Shown here: one piece after another, positions 1 to 8,536 of the stretch | Layout: every line of letters starts with the position of its first letter | How positions within the stretch are numbered: position 1 is the stretch's first letter | Assembly (NCBI GenBank): GCA_003245675.1 | Contig: QKCN01000022.1 | Location: 1-46,941 of the forward strand | DNA: 46,941 bases | DNA from: Bacteriovoracaceae bacterium | Lineage (GTDB): Bacteria > Bdellovibrionota > Bacteriovoracia > Bacteriovoracales > Bacteriovoracaceae | Direction: 5' to 3' | Made by a program: the position numbers and the translations under genes | The notes under the pieces: generated by a model | Databases searched by the model: none | What the model was told of the DNA's origin: nothing | The model's input: only the letters and a program-made list of their open reading frames with translations

Positions 1-55
1 ACTCAATTATATTTCCTGGAAAAAGAATGGGCATTATGCCAAAACCTGGGGACTA

Positions 56-943
56 TCAATTGGCCTTCCTTTCTTTTCCATTTTTTAGCGCCAAAAGCAT
101 TCCAATAAGAATTGCCAAAATGGATAATCCTTTACGCAGCGTCAGTTGATCTCCAATAATCAACCAAGCAAGCATTGAAGCAAATACGGGTTGCAAAAAA
201 ATAAATAAAGCAACAAAATCAGAACTCATTTTACTTAAGGCCCAATTATTTAAAAAATAAGGGAGCAAAGTTGCACCAATAACGGCAAAAGCAAAACTTG
301 CCCCAAACCAACCAATGTCAGTAGGACAAGCAAACAAAGATCCAGGGGCAAATAAGGAAATAGGAAGCAAGACAAGCCCCCCTGCTAAAAACAAAAAAGC
401 ACTTCCTTCCAAAGGAGAAATTTTTAAAAAGAATTCCCGCGATAATGAAATAAAAAGCCCTGTGACAAGGCAAGCAATTAAAATAAGAACATCTCCGCCA
501 AACTGACTCCATTCAAGGCCAAATTGCTCTACATTTCTCAAAATTAAGACACCCAAAAAAGCAAAGAAAAAACCAACAAACTGAATCGCGTCCAATTGGG
601 TTTTACCTCTTATCCAATTGCACAATATTGCAAATATCGGAATTGTCGTTGAAAGAATGGATGCATTGATGGCCGTTGTCATTTTTAGGCCACCAATAAA
701 TAAACCCTGCCCCAAAGAAAATCCCAATGAACCTAACCACAATGAATGAAGCAAAATCTTTCGCGACCACTGTAACTTTCGCCCGACAACTCTAAATATG
801 GCAAACATAATGAGGGCAGAAATCAGAAGACGAATAGAAACAAAAAAAGCGGGGCTAAGGTTTTTAATGACATACTTGGAAGCCAAAAAATTTAGCCCAA
901 ACAGAAACTGAATAAAAATAAGTGCAGAATAAATTTTTGTCAT
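56..943 (-). CDS. DMT-superfamily (EamA) permease
   Basis: A 295-residue, very hydrophobic protein with about ten predicted membrane segments arranged as two EamA-type repeats, typical of drug/metabolite transporters of the inner membrane. The first repeat starts with FLFGLNFLASKYVI and carries the usual polar dip followed by FVSIRLLISALIMF. The second ends in IGDQLTLRKGLSILAILIGMLLAL, the classical EamA C-terminus, followed by a basic tail. Length is normal for the family. I chose the ATG at 943 because it overlaps the stop of the upstream SDR gene as ATGA and has an AGGGTGG Shine-Dalgarno just before it; a start at 967 would add nine residues unlike the family. It is thus translationally coupled to that gene. 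The substrate cannot be told from sequence. Confidence 0.85.
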   Translation of the reverse strand: MTKIYSALIFIQFLFGLNFLASKYVIKNLSPAFFVSIRLLISALIMFAIFRVVGRKLQWSRKILLHSLWLGSLGFSLGQGLFIGGLKMTTAINASILSTTIPIFAILCNWIRGKTQLDAIQFVGFFFAFLGVLILRNVEQFGLEWSQFGGDVLILIACLVTGLFISLSREFFLKISPLEGSAFLFLAGGLVLLPISLFAPGSLFACPTDIGWFGASFAFAVIGATLLPYFLNNWALSKMSSDFVALFIFLQPVFASMLAWLIIGDQLTLRKGLSILAILIGMLLALKNGKERKAN

Positions 944-2349
944 AATCCACCCTGAGCATTGCGACAAAGCCTCTTGAGATGGTGATAAAAACAGCGCATC
1001 ACCAAATGGTGAAAAGGAGCCTGAGTCACCTTATACAAGAAGGCGGGCAAACTCGGAACAAATCCATAAATTGCATTCAAGGCCAAGCTGGAAAGGACCC
1101 CACGAAATTCCAAATACCCTCCCGAATTGCGACTTTTTAAAATCCCTCCCACAATATGAAAACGCACACAAGAATATGCTCCTTCTAAATCAGCTTGGCG
1201 AAAGGAAAGTAAAACAGTTTTAAGTAAGGGCAGACGAAACTGAAAGCCACTATCATCTTCAGTAACCAAAATGGGAATCCACCAACTGCGCCCCACCCAT
1301 CTAAAATATTCATGAGCAACAAATTCTAAATCTTTATGAGCAGGGAGAGGAAGACGTTGCACGCCAATTAAAGACTTCACATGATGCCGCCCTTTACTGA
1401 GAGTAAAATTATAAGGAGCAGCAGATTTGTTTTTTAAATGTTCCACTAATTCTCTGATACTATCATCAAGTGATTTTACCGACTCATCATGCTCAAGCAA
1501 ATTCTGTCCATTTCTTGTCTTCAAACTAAAACGCAAACTTCCCACCAACGGTTTTACCAACTCATAAGGAGCCTTCGTTAATAGAGCAATCGATAAAGAT
1601 GTTGCCCAGATCCATAAAAAAGGAACCTTCAGAAAAAACAATTTACGCTCTAAAAATTTACCAATCCTCCTCAGAAAATCTTCATAACTTAATTCTTCAT
1701 CGCCGCGAATATCGATAATTTCCCCACACCACTTATCGTTCAAAATAGCCTGTTCTAACAATGAAATAACTCGTTTTAGAGGAACGGGAGAACTCACTGA
1801 TTTCATCCAAGAATGAGTAAAAACAGCTGGTGCATGGAGAGCGAGGCGATAGGAAATCTGAAAAGAAGAACCACGCTCACCCAAAATAATAGGTGCTCGC
1901 AAAATAACTTGATCAAGCCCCAAAGAATTGATGACCTGTTCAACCTCCAAGCGACTGCGTAAGTGCCAAGATAACTTTGAATCAGGCAATTCAGGAATCA
2001 TTCCTCCAAGGTAAATAATCTGCTTTACCCCATTTTTATGACAAGCTTCGGCAAAATTATGTGCCGCCAATAAATCAAAATCAGCAAAATGCCCCAAGCT
2101 AATCATGTGATTGGGAATCATGGAATGAATTAGAAAAATAGCAACATCAACTCCCTGTAAGGCCCGTAATGCCGATGGATAATAATAAAAATCAGCCTGG
2201 CGCCAATTTTCTTTATCTCGCTTATGCCGCGACAAACACACAACGTCATATTTTTCATTTTGTGATAGCCGCTGCTCTAAAGCCTCTCCCACAAAACCAG
2301 AAGCTCCAGTAATAGCGACACAAATTTTATTCTTATTTAATGCAGACAT
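940..2349 (-). CDS. NAD(P)-binding SDR/NmrA-like protein with C-terminal extra domain
   Basis: A 469-residue cytoplasmic protein. Residues 14-21 read TGASGFVG, the nucleotide-binding glycine loop of extended/atypical short-chain dehydrogenases, and the N-terminal ~300 residues keep the pattern of NmrA-like or complex-I-assembly-like SDRs (GVDVAIFLIHSM, IIYLGGMIP, VILRAPIILGERGSSF). The classical catalytic YxxxK is not obvious, so it may be a binding protein or an atypical reductase. Residues ~333-469 form a second domain that resembles the DUF2867-type tail found behind such SDRs (LEFRG and FLYKVTQAPFHHLVM stretches); that domain assignment is tentative. The ATG at 2349 is preferred over 2466 because AGGACC precedes it and the Rossmann fold begins at once. 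First gene of a two-gene unit with the DMT permease, divergent from the flavoprotein at 2447. Confidence 0.8.
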   Translation of the reverse strand: MSALNKNKICVAITGASGFVGEALEQRLSQNEKYDVVCLSRHKRDKENWRQADFYYYPSALRALQGVDVAIFLIHSMIPNHMISLGHFADFDLLAAHNFAEACHKNGVKQIIYLGGMIPELPDSKLSWHLRSRLEVEQVINSLGLDQVILRAPIILGERGSSFQISYRLALHAPAVFTHSWMKSVSSPVPLKRVISLLEQAILNDKWCGEIIDIRGDEELSYEDFLRRIGKFLERKLFFLKVPFLWIWATSLSIALLTKAPYELVKPLVGSLRFSLKTRNGQNLLEHDESVKSLDDSIRELVEHLKNKSAAPYNFTLSKGRHHVKSLIGVQRLPLPAHKDLEFVAHEYFRWVGRSWWIPILVTEDDSGFQFRLPLLKTVLLSFRQADLEGAYSCVRFHIVGGILKSRNSGGYLEFRGVLSSLALNAIYGFVPSLPAFLYKVTQAPFHHLVMRCFYHHLKRLCRNAQGGL

Positions 2350-2392
2350 TTTAGGTCCTAGCTGGTTACAATTTCTATGACATATCCACGAG

Positions 2393-2422
2393 AGTATATG
2401 CCAAAAGAACTCAAATGAACAA
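2393..2422 (-). promoter_or_regulatory. candidate promoter of the SDR-permease unit
   Basis: On the minus strand TATACT (2398-2393) is preceded by TTGTTC (2422-2417) with an 18-base spacer, about 45 bases upstream of the chosen SDR start. The match to a sigma-70-type promoter is only fair, and no experimental or comparative support is available. Confidence 0.3.
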
Positions 2423-2446
2423 TGATCCAAACTTAGGGGTACATTT

Positions 2447-3355
2447 ATGAGTGAAAGTAATGTCATTATAGTGGGGGCCGGTCCCGCCGGAATGAGCGCC
2501 GCAATTCAATTAACCAGAATGGGATATTCCGTAATTGTCTTTGAAAAAGCTGTTATCGGCGGACTTCTTAAAAATGCACGCCAAATTGATAACTATTTAG
2601 GGCTGCGAGCTCAATCAGGGAAACAACTTATTGATAAATTTAAGGAGCATTTAGAGCATTACCAAGTTCTTGTGATTCGAGAGAAAGTTTCTCTTGTCAA
2701 TTATGAAGAGACAGAGGCTCGTTTCATTGTTCAGACTCCAACCCAACAATTTAAAAGCAAATATCTTATTATTGCTTCAGGAACAAATGCGCTTTCACAT
2801 GATTTAGAAAAACAAATACCAAAAGAGTTACGAGGAATTGTTCACCATGAAGTACATCCGTTGTCCCAGTTACGCAACGAGAAGGTACTTATCATCGGTG
2901 GAGGTGATGCTGCTTTTGATTACGCATTAAACCTATCGGAAAACCAAAACGATGTCACAATTCTCCATAACACCACTCAACAGCGCTGCCTTGCTGAATT
3001 CAAAAACCAGGTTTTAGCACGGCCTGAGATTTCTATTTTGGCAGACTACGAAATAAGCGATATGCAAGCAACACCTGAAACAATGCCACCTGAAGCAACA
3101 CTTGTTCTCCAAAAGGACGGGGGGACAACAACGCTTGAAAACATTAACCAAATCATTATCGCAATTGGTAGAATTCCCGAAAAAAGCTTTCTATCTCCTG
3201 ACACAGCCTCCAAATGGGAAAAACTGGAAAAGAATAAACTATTATTCTGGGCCGGAGATGTAAAGGGAGGAAGAAACCGTCAAACGGCCATCGCTTGTGG
3301 AGATGGTATTAAAGCCGCATTAGAAATAGATAGAAAAGAAAGCGAAAACAATTAA
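2447..3355 (+). CDS. thioredoxin-reductase-like FAD/NAD(P) oxidoreductase lacking CxxC
   Basis: A 302-residue flavoprotein with the low-molecular-weight thioredoxin reductase layout. The FAD-binding GAGPAG lies at residues 10-15, ASGT at 110-113, the NAD(P)-binding GGGDAA at 151-156, AIGRIPE near 240, and the C-terminal FAD motif GDVKGG followed by QTAIACGDGIKAA. The redox-active CATC-type motif expected just ahead of the second Rossmann fold (about residues 134-138) is absent; the residues there are HHEV. It therefore cannot be a standard thioredoxin reductase. Ferredoxin/flavodoxin-NADP reductase or a related TrxR-fold oxidoreductase is more likely, which would suit the ferredoxin-dependent enzyme at 40.8-43.5 kb. 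The start is preceded by TTAGGGG. It is followed by a bidirectional terminator at 3379. Confidence 0.85.
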   Translation: MSESNVIIVGAGPAGMSAAIQLTRMGYSVIVFEKAVIGGLLKNARQIDNYLGLRAQSGKQLIDKFKEHLEHYQVLVIREKVSLVNYEETEARFIVQTPTQQFKSKYLIIASGTNALSHDLEKQIPKELRGIVHHEVHPLSQLRNEKVLIIGGGDAAFDYALNLSENQNDVTILHNTTQQRCLAEFKNQVLARPEISILADYEISDMQATPETMPPEATLVLQKDGGTTTLENINQIIIAIGRIPEKSFLSPDTASKWEKLEKNKLLFWAGDVKGGRNRQTAIACGDGIKAALEIDRKESENN

Positions 3356-3378
3356 CAATCATTCAAAACAAAAAAAAA

Positions 3379-3407
3379 GCCCCTCTACAGAGGGGCCTTT
3401 TTTTATT
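3379..3407. terminator. bidirectional Rho-independent terminator
   Basis: Stem GCCCCTC / GAGGGGC with loop TACA, flanked by an A-run on the left and a T-run on the right, so it can end transcripts from both sides. It lies between the convergent ends of the flavoprotein gene and the glycogen operon. Confidence 0.9.
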
Positions 3408-3423
3408 AAAGTCGAAAAAACAC

Positions 3424-5979
3424 CTAACTCCACTTAACCATATTTGCAACAAAAGGTGTTGCAATTTTATCATGACCAGGAAGAATACGAACAGCATATC
3501 CATAGTGCCCACCATGAGTACAGTTGATCATGGTTTTAAAGCTCGTTAAATCACCGTTCTTGCCAATATATTCCATCCTTTCACGTAGTTGATGAGTAAT
3601 ATGCTCACCAGAATCAAGCACCCCGTGAACCACTTCAACAATAATATCTTCGTCTTGAAGTTTTCCAAGCTTTAATTTAGCCTCAATCTCAACTTCAGAA
3701 CCCTTGTAGAAGAATTCCTTAGCCGGAGTACACACTTCGACAATAGAAAGAGCGTCCCAATTTTTTTCGATCTTCTCTCTCCACTGTGCCAAGTCTTTGG
3801 CGATTTTGTTATTGGAATCGATCAATTCCTTACCCAGTTTTTCAGCAGGTTGATAATACTGTTCAATATAATCGACCAACATGCGATGAGCATTAAAGCC
3901 TTCACCACAAGAATGGATTGTATTTTTCATCATCTCAATCCACTGAAGAGGAAGTCCATCTTCATCTTGGTCATAGTACATAGGAATGACTTCATTTTCG
4001 AGCAAGCGATAAAGCAAAGCGGATTCAATCTCATCACGATTGTCTTCATCCTCATACTCTTCGCCGTTACCAATTGCCCAACCATTTTTATTATTGAAAC
4101 CTTCATCCCACCATCCATCAAGAACAGAAAGATTCAATGCTCCATTCATGGCCGCTTTCATACCAGAAGTACCAGATGCTTCAAGAGGACGAATAGGGTT
4201 GTTCAACCAAACATCCACTCCTTGAACGAGGTAACGAGCAATATCAATATCGTAATCTTCAACAAAGATAATACGATTTTTGAATTCCTTTCCTGCAGCA
4301 TCATTAACAATTTTTTGAATGATTGCTTTGCCGGCATTGTCTGCGGGGTGAGCTTTACCAGCAAAAAGAATTTGCACAGGACGCTGATCATTTCCAATAA
4401 TTTTCTTAAGACGCTCAATATCTTTGAAAAGGAAATTCCCACGTTTGTAAGGAGCAAAACGACGTGCAAAACCAATAGTCAATGCATTTGGATCCAAAAT
4501 ATCATCAACCTTAGAAAGCTCTTTGGCACTACCTTTGCGACGGATAAACTGCTTACGCAATCTATTGCGCACAAAATCCACAAGCTCTTCCTTGCGACGC
4601 ATGTGAGATTGCCACAACTCTTTAGAAGGAATCTTGTTAACAATTTTCCACGCTGTAAAGTCGGCAATTTCACGAACATAAGGAGTCGTTAGGTATTTAT
4701 TGAAAAGACCTTCCATCCCCTTAGACAACCAAGTTGAAGTATGAACACCATTGGTTACATAACCAATTGGAACTTCAGGAACAGGAACGAGGTTGTAGAG
4801 TTTCTTCCACATGTCTTGAGAAACTTCGCCATGAAGCTTAGAAACACCATTGGCAAAACTAGAAAATTTAAGGGCTAAAATGGTCAAACAAAAATCTTCT
4901 TCATCATCCTTGGGATCTTCTCTTCCCCAAGTCATGAAGTCAGACCAAGGAACCCCAAGAACTTCTGTTACATAGCTGTAAAGATATTTTTTCACCAAAG
5001 AGGGATCAAATCTTTCATTACCAGCTGGAACAGGTGTGTGATTCGTGAAAACACTTGTCGCCTGAATAATTTCTTTCGCTTCCTTAATTGTTAGCTTTTG
5101 CTCTGTCATCAAATTATGCAATCTTTCCAAAGTCAAGAAAGCAGAGTGCCCTTCATTGATGTGATAAACTTCAGGAGCATATCCCAAAGCTTTAAGCGCT
5201 CTAATCCCACCCATACCAAGAAGTATTTCTTGACGGATACGAGTATCACGATCACCGTCGTAAAGACGCTTTGTAATATCGCGATGCTGAGGAAGATTCA
5301 TAGGAAGGTTAGTATCAAGGAGGTGCAATTTATTGCGTCCTACATGAACAGTCCAAACTTGGAAGAAAACATCATCTCCACCAAGATTCATATTCAAAAT
5401 AATAGGCTTATCGTTTTCATCTTTTTCTAGATGAACAGGCATAGAGAACCAATCATTTTCAGGATACATTTCTTGTTGAAGACCATCTTCGTTAATACCT
5501 TGACGGAAATAGCCTTGACGATACATCAAACCAACAGCAACAAGCGGAATTCCCAAGTCACTAGCAGATTTTAAGTGGTCACCAGCAAGAACCCCCAAAC
5601 CACCTGAATAGATAGGAAGAGATTCATGCATACCAAATTCACAACAAAAATAAGCAACCTTACTCTTTTCACGAGTTTCATTATAAGTGTCTTCATACCA
5701 AGTTTTACTTGAGAGATAGCGCTTAAATGCAGCGTGAACAGCTTCGACTTCCGCAACATAGTCCTCGTCTTGGGCAGCTTGCTCTAACTTTTCTTGTGAA
5801 ATGTTACAAAGCATTACCAAAGGACTTTTATGAGACTTGTGCCAGAGATCTAGATCTAAAGTTCTAAAAAGCTGACGCGCATCCCAATTCCAAGAAAACC
5901 ACATATTGTAAGCAATATCCAATAGAGGCTTGAGCTTGGGAGGGGTTGTCGGTAACACAGTAAAGGAATGAAACTTCAT
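3424..5979 (-). CDS. glgP: alpha-glucan (glycogen) phosphorylase, GT35
   Basis: An 851-residue cytoplasmic enzyme that releases glucose-1-phosphate from the non-reducing ends of glycogen using phosphate and pyridoxal phosphate. An N-terminal DUF3417-like helical domain (residues ~10-115, with NMWFSWNWDARQLF) marks the 'alpha-glucan family phosphorylase' branch rather than the E. coli GlgP/MalP branch. The PLP site reads EASGTSGMKAAMNG, with the Schiff-base lysine at residue 608, and HINEGHSAF, TNHTPVPAGNE and YVTNGVHTSTW are present. The ATG at 5979 has GAGGAG nine bases upstream; starting at 5997 would skip this site. It is last of four genes, 21 bases behind the GH57 gene. About 200 residues follow the catalytic core, as is usual in this branch. 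Confidence 0.95.
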   Translation of the reverse strand: MKFHSFTVLPTTPPKLKPLLDIAYNMWFSWNWDARQLFRTLDLDLWHKSHKSPLVMLCNISQEKLEQAAQDEDYVAEVEAVHAAFKRYLSSKTWYEDTYNETREKSKVAYFCCEFGMHESLPIYSGGLGVLAGDHLKSASDLGIPLVAVGLMYRQGYFRQGINEDGLQQEMYPENDWFSMPVHLEKDENDKPIILNMNLGGDDVFFQVWTVHVGRNKLHLLDTNLPMNLPQHRDITKRLYDGDRDTRIRQEILLGMGGIRALKALGYAPEVYHINEGHSAFLTLERLHNLMTEQKLTIKEAKEIIQATSVFTNHTPVPAGNERFDPSLVKKYLYSYVTEVLGVPWSDFMTWGREDPKDDEEDFCLTILALKFSSFANGVSKLHGEVSQDMWKKLYNLVPVPEVPIGYVTNGVHTSTWLSKGMEGLFNKYLTTPYVREIADFTAWKIVNKIPSKELWQSHMRRKEELVDFVRNRLRKQFIRRKGSAKELSKVDDILDPNALTIGFARRFAPYKRGNFLFKDIERLKKIIGNDQRPVQILFAGKAHPADNAGKAIIQKIVNDAAGKEFKNRIIFVEDYDIDIARYLVQGVDVWLNNPIRPLEASGTSGMKAAMNGALNLSVLDGWWDEGFNNKNGWAIGNGEEYEDEDNRDEIESALLYRLLENEVIPMYYDQDEDGLPLQWIEMMKNTIHSCGEGFNAHRMLVDYIEQYYQPAEKLGKELIDSNNKIAKDLAQWREKIEKNWDALSIVEVCTPAKEFFYKGSEVEIEAKLKLGKLQDEDIIVEVVHGVLDSGEHITHQLRERMEYIGKNGDLTSFKTMINCTHGGHYGYAVRILPGHDKIATPFVANMVKWS

Positions 5980-6000
5980 AAAATTAACTCCTCGCAAAAA

Positions 6001-7203
6001 TTAGCGGCCGTTGTTCTCGGCCCGTTCCTTTATATCACTTAAGATATTTATACATACCATATAAGCTTCGTAAGGGGATTCAAAAGGACTAAAAAACCTG
6101 CGATCCCACCCTCTTTCAAAGCGCTTAGTACAAGCATAGTGATAGTGATCAGAAGATAAAACCTTCCGCCAGCTATCTAAGAGCTTTTTGTTTGCTTTTT
6201 CTTTTAACAGGTTCTCGAGAGAATACGAAAAATCTAACAATTTGTCTTGGAGCGGGTTGCCAATCCACATCGATAAATCTCTATTTTGTCCACGCCAAGA
6301 AGTAAAAGGAACACACTTCACACTACCGGAAGGATAATGAAGATCGGCAGCGAGTGCGGGAGAAACCCATCGAACCTCAAATTCCGTCTCTTTCTGACTC
6401 TCCGCAACAAGCTTGTCAAAAAAATCAATTATGCCCTCTTCTTCCGAAATATGCTCCCCAAAAGTTTCCATATCCAAAAATAAATTGATGAGATCATGCT
6501 TTTGCAGTGAAAGCTTAATCCAATTCCAATACTTTTCGGCCGTAAGAGGATACTCACTCCAATCCTTAGCATTAAAGCGCAGGGCCAAATCATCGGCCAA
6601 TGAACTATTATTCAAAAGCAATTTAAGGCGAGGAGCGGCATCAGGACGATAAACAGCATTGGGAGTTTTTCCTTGAAGGGCCATATCCGTCCCTTCAGCT
6701 AAAATAACCTCATAGCCCAAGCTTTCAATTTTTTGGGCCAAATGGTCATTGTAAATCAGATCAGTATTTCTAAAAGTTTTTGCTTCGTAGTTAAAAAGTT
6801 TTTTTAACTTCTTAGCCTGTAACTCCACCTGCTCTTCAAACTCTTTTTCGGATTTTAAAAAGGCAAGAGAGTGATAATAAGTCTCTGCGATAATTTCAAT
6901 CGCATCTTTTTTTAGCAAAGAATCAAGTAGCTTAATCACCTCTGGACTGTATTTTTCTAAAAATTCCAAAGCCAAGCCAGTAATGCCAATCCCGACCTTA
7001 AAGTTTTTCCCCAACTTGTCCTTAGTTGCTCCAATTTTTTTCAACATTGGAATATATGAACGGCGAGCAACTTTTTTTACAATTTGTAGTAAAACGTCCT
7101 CATTTTCATAATCTTGATGATTGCCAATGCAAAAAACATTGTAATCTCCATTGAGACGACAAGGTTGGTGCATCTGAAAATATAAATTTATGCTTTTGCT
7201 CAT
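6001..7203 (-). CDS. GH57 alpha-amylase / alpha-glucan hydrolase
   Basis: A 400-residue glycoside hydrolase family 57 protein. HQP at residues 12-14 is the first family motif. TFRNTDLIYND, LAEGTDM and DMETFGEH (D244, E246) follow the pattern of the bacterial and archaeal GH57 alpha-amylases found in glycogen clusters. AETYYHSL (E107) and DMETFGEH are the likely catalytic stretches by analogy with that subgroup. No signal peptide is visible, so it acts inside the cell, probably on glycogen or the maltodextrins left by phosphorylase and debranching enzyme. The ATG at 7203 follows AGGTGAG. It sits 14 bases after the GT4 gene and 21 bases before glgP. A 4-alpha-glucanotransferase activity cannot be excluded, because hydrolases and transferases share this family. 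Confidence 0.9.
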   Translation of the reverse strand: MSKSINLYFQMHQPCRLNGDYNVFCIGNHQDYENEDVLLQIVKKVARRSYIPMLKKIGATKDKLGKNFKVGIGITGLALEFLEKYSPEVIKLLDSLLKKDAIEIIAETYYHSLAFLKSEKEFEEQVELQAKKLKKLFNYEAKTFRNTDLIYNDHLAQKIESLGYEVILAEGTDMALQGKTPNAVYRPDAAPRLKLLLNNSSLADDLALRFNAKDWSEYPLTAEKYWNWIKLSLQKHDLINLFLDMETFGEHISEEEGIIDFFDKLVAESQKETEFEVRWVSPALAADLHYPSGSVKCVPFTSWRGQNRDLSMWIGNPLQDKLLDFSYSLENLLKEKANKKLLDSWRKVLSSDHYHYACTKRFERGWDRRFFSPFESPYEAYMVCINILSDIKERAENNGR

Positions 7204-7217
7204 AGCTCACCTGCTTC

Positions 7218-8513
7218 TTAATTGGTCATATCGGAATAGATACGACGAATTTGCTCAGCAGGAACATGCCAGCCAACCTCGTTGAGGAATTTTTTATTAT
7301 TTCGGCCCATACTCTCACCCATAGCTTTGTCCTCCAAAAGTGAAATAATGCCAGCCGCTAATTTTTCAACATCCCAAAAATCAACTTTAAGAGCATGATG
7401 AAGAATTTCAGCAATTCCAGACTGCTTGGAGATAATTATAGGGACATTGTATTTCATAGCCTCAAGAGGAGTAATTCCAAAAGGCTCAGAGACAGAAGGC
7501 ATCACGTATAGATCACTCATCGCAAACGCTTTCTCACGCTCTGTGGGATTTAGAAATCCTGTAAAATGAAAACGTTCTGCTAATTTCATTGAGGCTATTT
7601 TCTCAATCATCTGACGAGTCATATCTCCTGCTCCGGCCATAACAAAACGAACATTAGGCATTTTTTTGAGTACAAGATTAGCCGCATCTAAAAAATAATG
7701 TGGTCCTTTTTGATGAGTAATTCTTCCTAAGAACAACACCATTTTATCCCCCTTGAAGGGACGACGTTCTCTATTGTAAGGAACAGCTGTTACCTGTTCT
7801 ACTCCATTATAAACTACTTCAATCTTTTCTGGATCAATGTGATATTTTTCAACAATCATATTTTTAGTACGATGGCTGACGGCCACAATTTTGTCAGCCT
7901 CAAGCATTCCATAGCGCTCAATATCATAAATTTCTTGGGAAACGTTATCGCCACTGCGATCGTATTCTGTCGCATGAACATGGATAATAAGTGGCTTATT
8001 ACTTACTCTTTTCGCCTCAATTCCGGCCAAGAAAGTCAGCCAATCGTGGGCATGGATCACATCAAAATCTTCCTTTTCGCCCAAGACTTTTCCAATCGAG
8101 GAAAATCTCAAAACTTCACTAAAAAGGTTATGACCATAATTTCCAGAAAGATCCATGTCCAAAGAAAGAGAATCCTTCTTTTCTCTTCTCTTTTTCTCTG
8201 CAACGGCAACTCTCTCCATATATTCTTCATAAGTGTCTTCATTCATATAAGGGTTGATGATTGTATCAACCATGAAGCGTTTGCTAATATGTTCGTATTG
8301 TTCTTCTTCGAACTCTTCTTGTTCTGACACACTCAAGCTTTGCGGGCCAATCAGTTTCAAATGAGAATGATGAGATTGATCCATATTTTTTGGTAAGACC
8401 ATTTTGATCTCGACTCCTAAATTGGCCAACTCCTTAGTCAATCCATAACATGCAGTCCCCAAGCCTCCACTCAAAAGAGGTGGAAATTCCCAGCCAAACA
8501 TCAATACTTTCAT
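7218..8513 (-). CDS. GT4-type glycosyltransferase, probable glycogen synthase
   Basis: A 431-residue GT-B glycosyltransferase. The N-terminal FGWEFPPLLSGGLG is the glycine-rich donor/acceptor loop seen in starch/glycogen synthase-like enzymes. HAHDWLTF and VHATEYDRSG follow, then VVYNGV, FLGRITHQKGP and the C-terminal EPFGITPLEAM (the E-x7-E signature of retaining GT4/GT5). It is about 40 residues shorter than classical ADP-glucose GlgA. Its place between a debranching enzyme and a GH57/phosphorylase pair makes glucan elongation the obvious role, but donor (ADP- or UDP-glucose) is not readable. Start at ATG 8513 chosen for the AAGGTG six to seven bases upstream; a GTG at 8522 is poorer. The gene begins 23 bases after the debranching gene. 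Confidence 0.85.
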   Translation of the reverse strand: MKVLMFGWEFPPLLSGGLGTACYGLTKELANLGVEIKMVLPKNMDQSHHSHLKLIGPQSLSVSEQEEFEEEQYEHISKRFMVDTIINPYMNEDTYEEYMERVAVAEKKRREKKDSLSLDMDLSGNYGHNLFSEVLRFSSIGKVLGEKEDFDVIHAHDWLTFLAGIEAKRVSNKPLIIHVHATEYDRSGDNVSQEIYDIERYGMLEADKIVAVSHRTKNMIVEKYHIDPEKIEVVYNGVEQVTAVPYNRERRPFKGDKMVLFLGRITHQKGPHYFLDAANLVLKKMPNVRFVMAGAGDMTRQMIEKIASMKLAERFHFTGFLNPTEREKAFAMSDLYVMPSVSEPFGITPLEAMKYNVPIIISKQSGIAEILHHALKVDFWDVEKLAAGIISLLEDKAMGESMGRNNKKFLNEVGWHVPAEQIRRIYSDMTN

Positions 8514-8536
8514 AAAAAACACCTTTTAAACTGTGG

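Noticed and set aside
1-89. Plus-strand open frame ending in TAG at 87-89 that enters at the window edge
   Set aside because: Only 29 codons are visible and they overlap the end of the permease gene; it could be the tail of a convergent gene but cannot be supported.
2447-3355. Naming the flavoprotein trxB
   Set aside because: The redox CxxC is missing at the expected position.
3850-4692. 280-codon plus-strand open frame antisense to glgP
   Set aside because: Lies wholly inside a conserved gene, has no ribosome binding site and its translation resembles no protein; shadow frame.
7839-8327. 162-codon open frame antisense to the GT4 gene
   Set aside because: Antisense shadow of a well-supported gene without family features or initiation signals.
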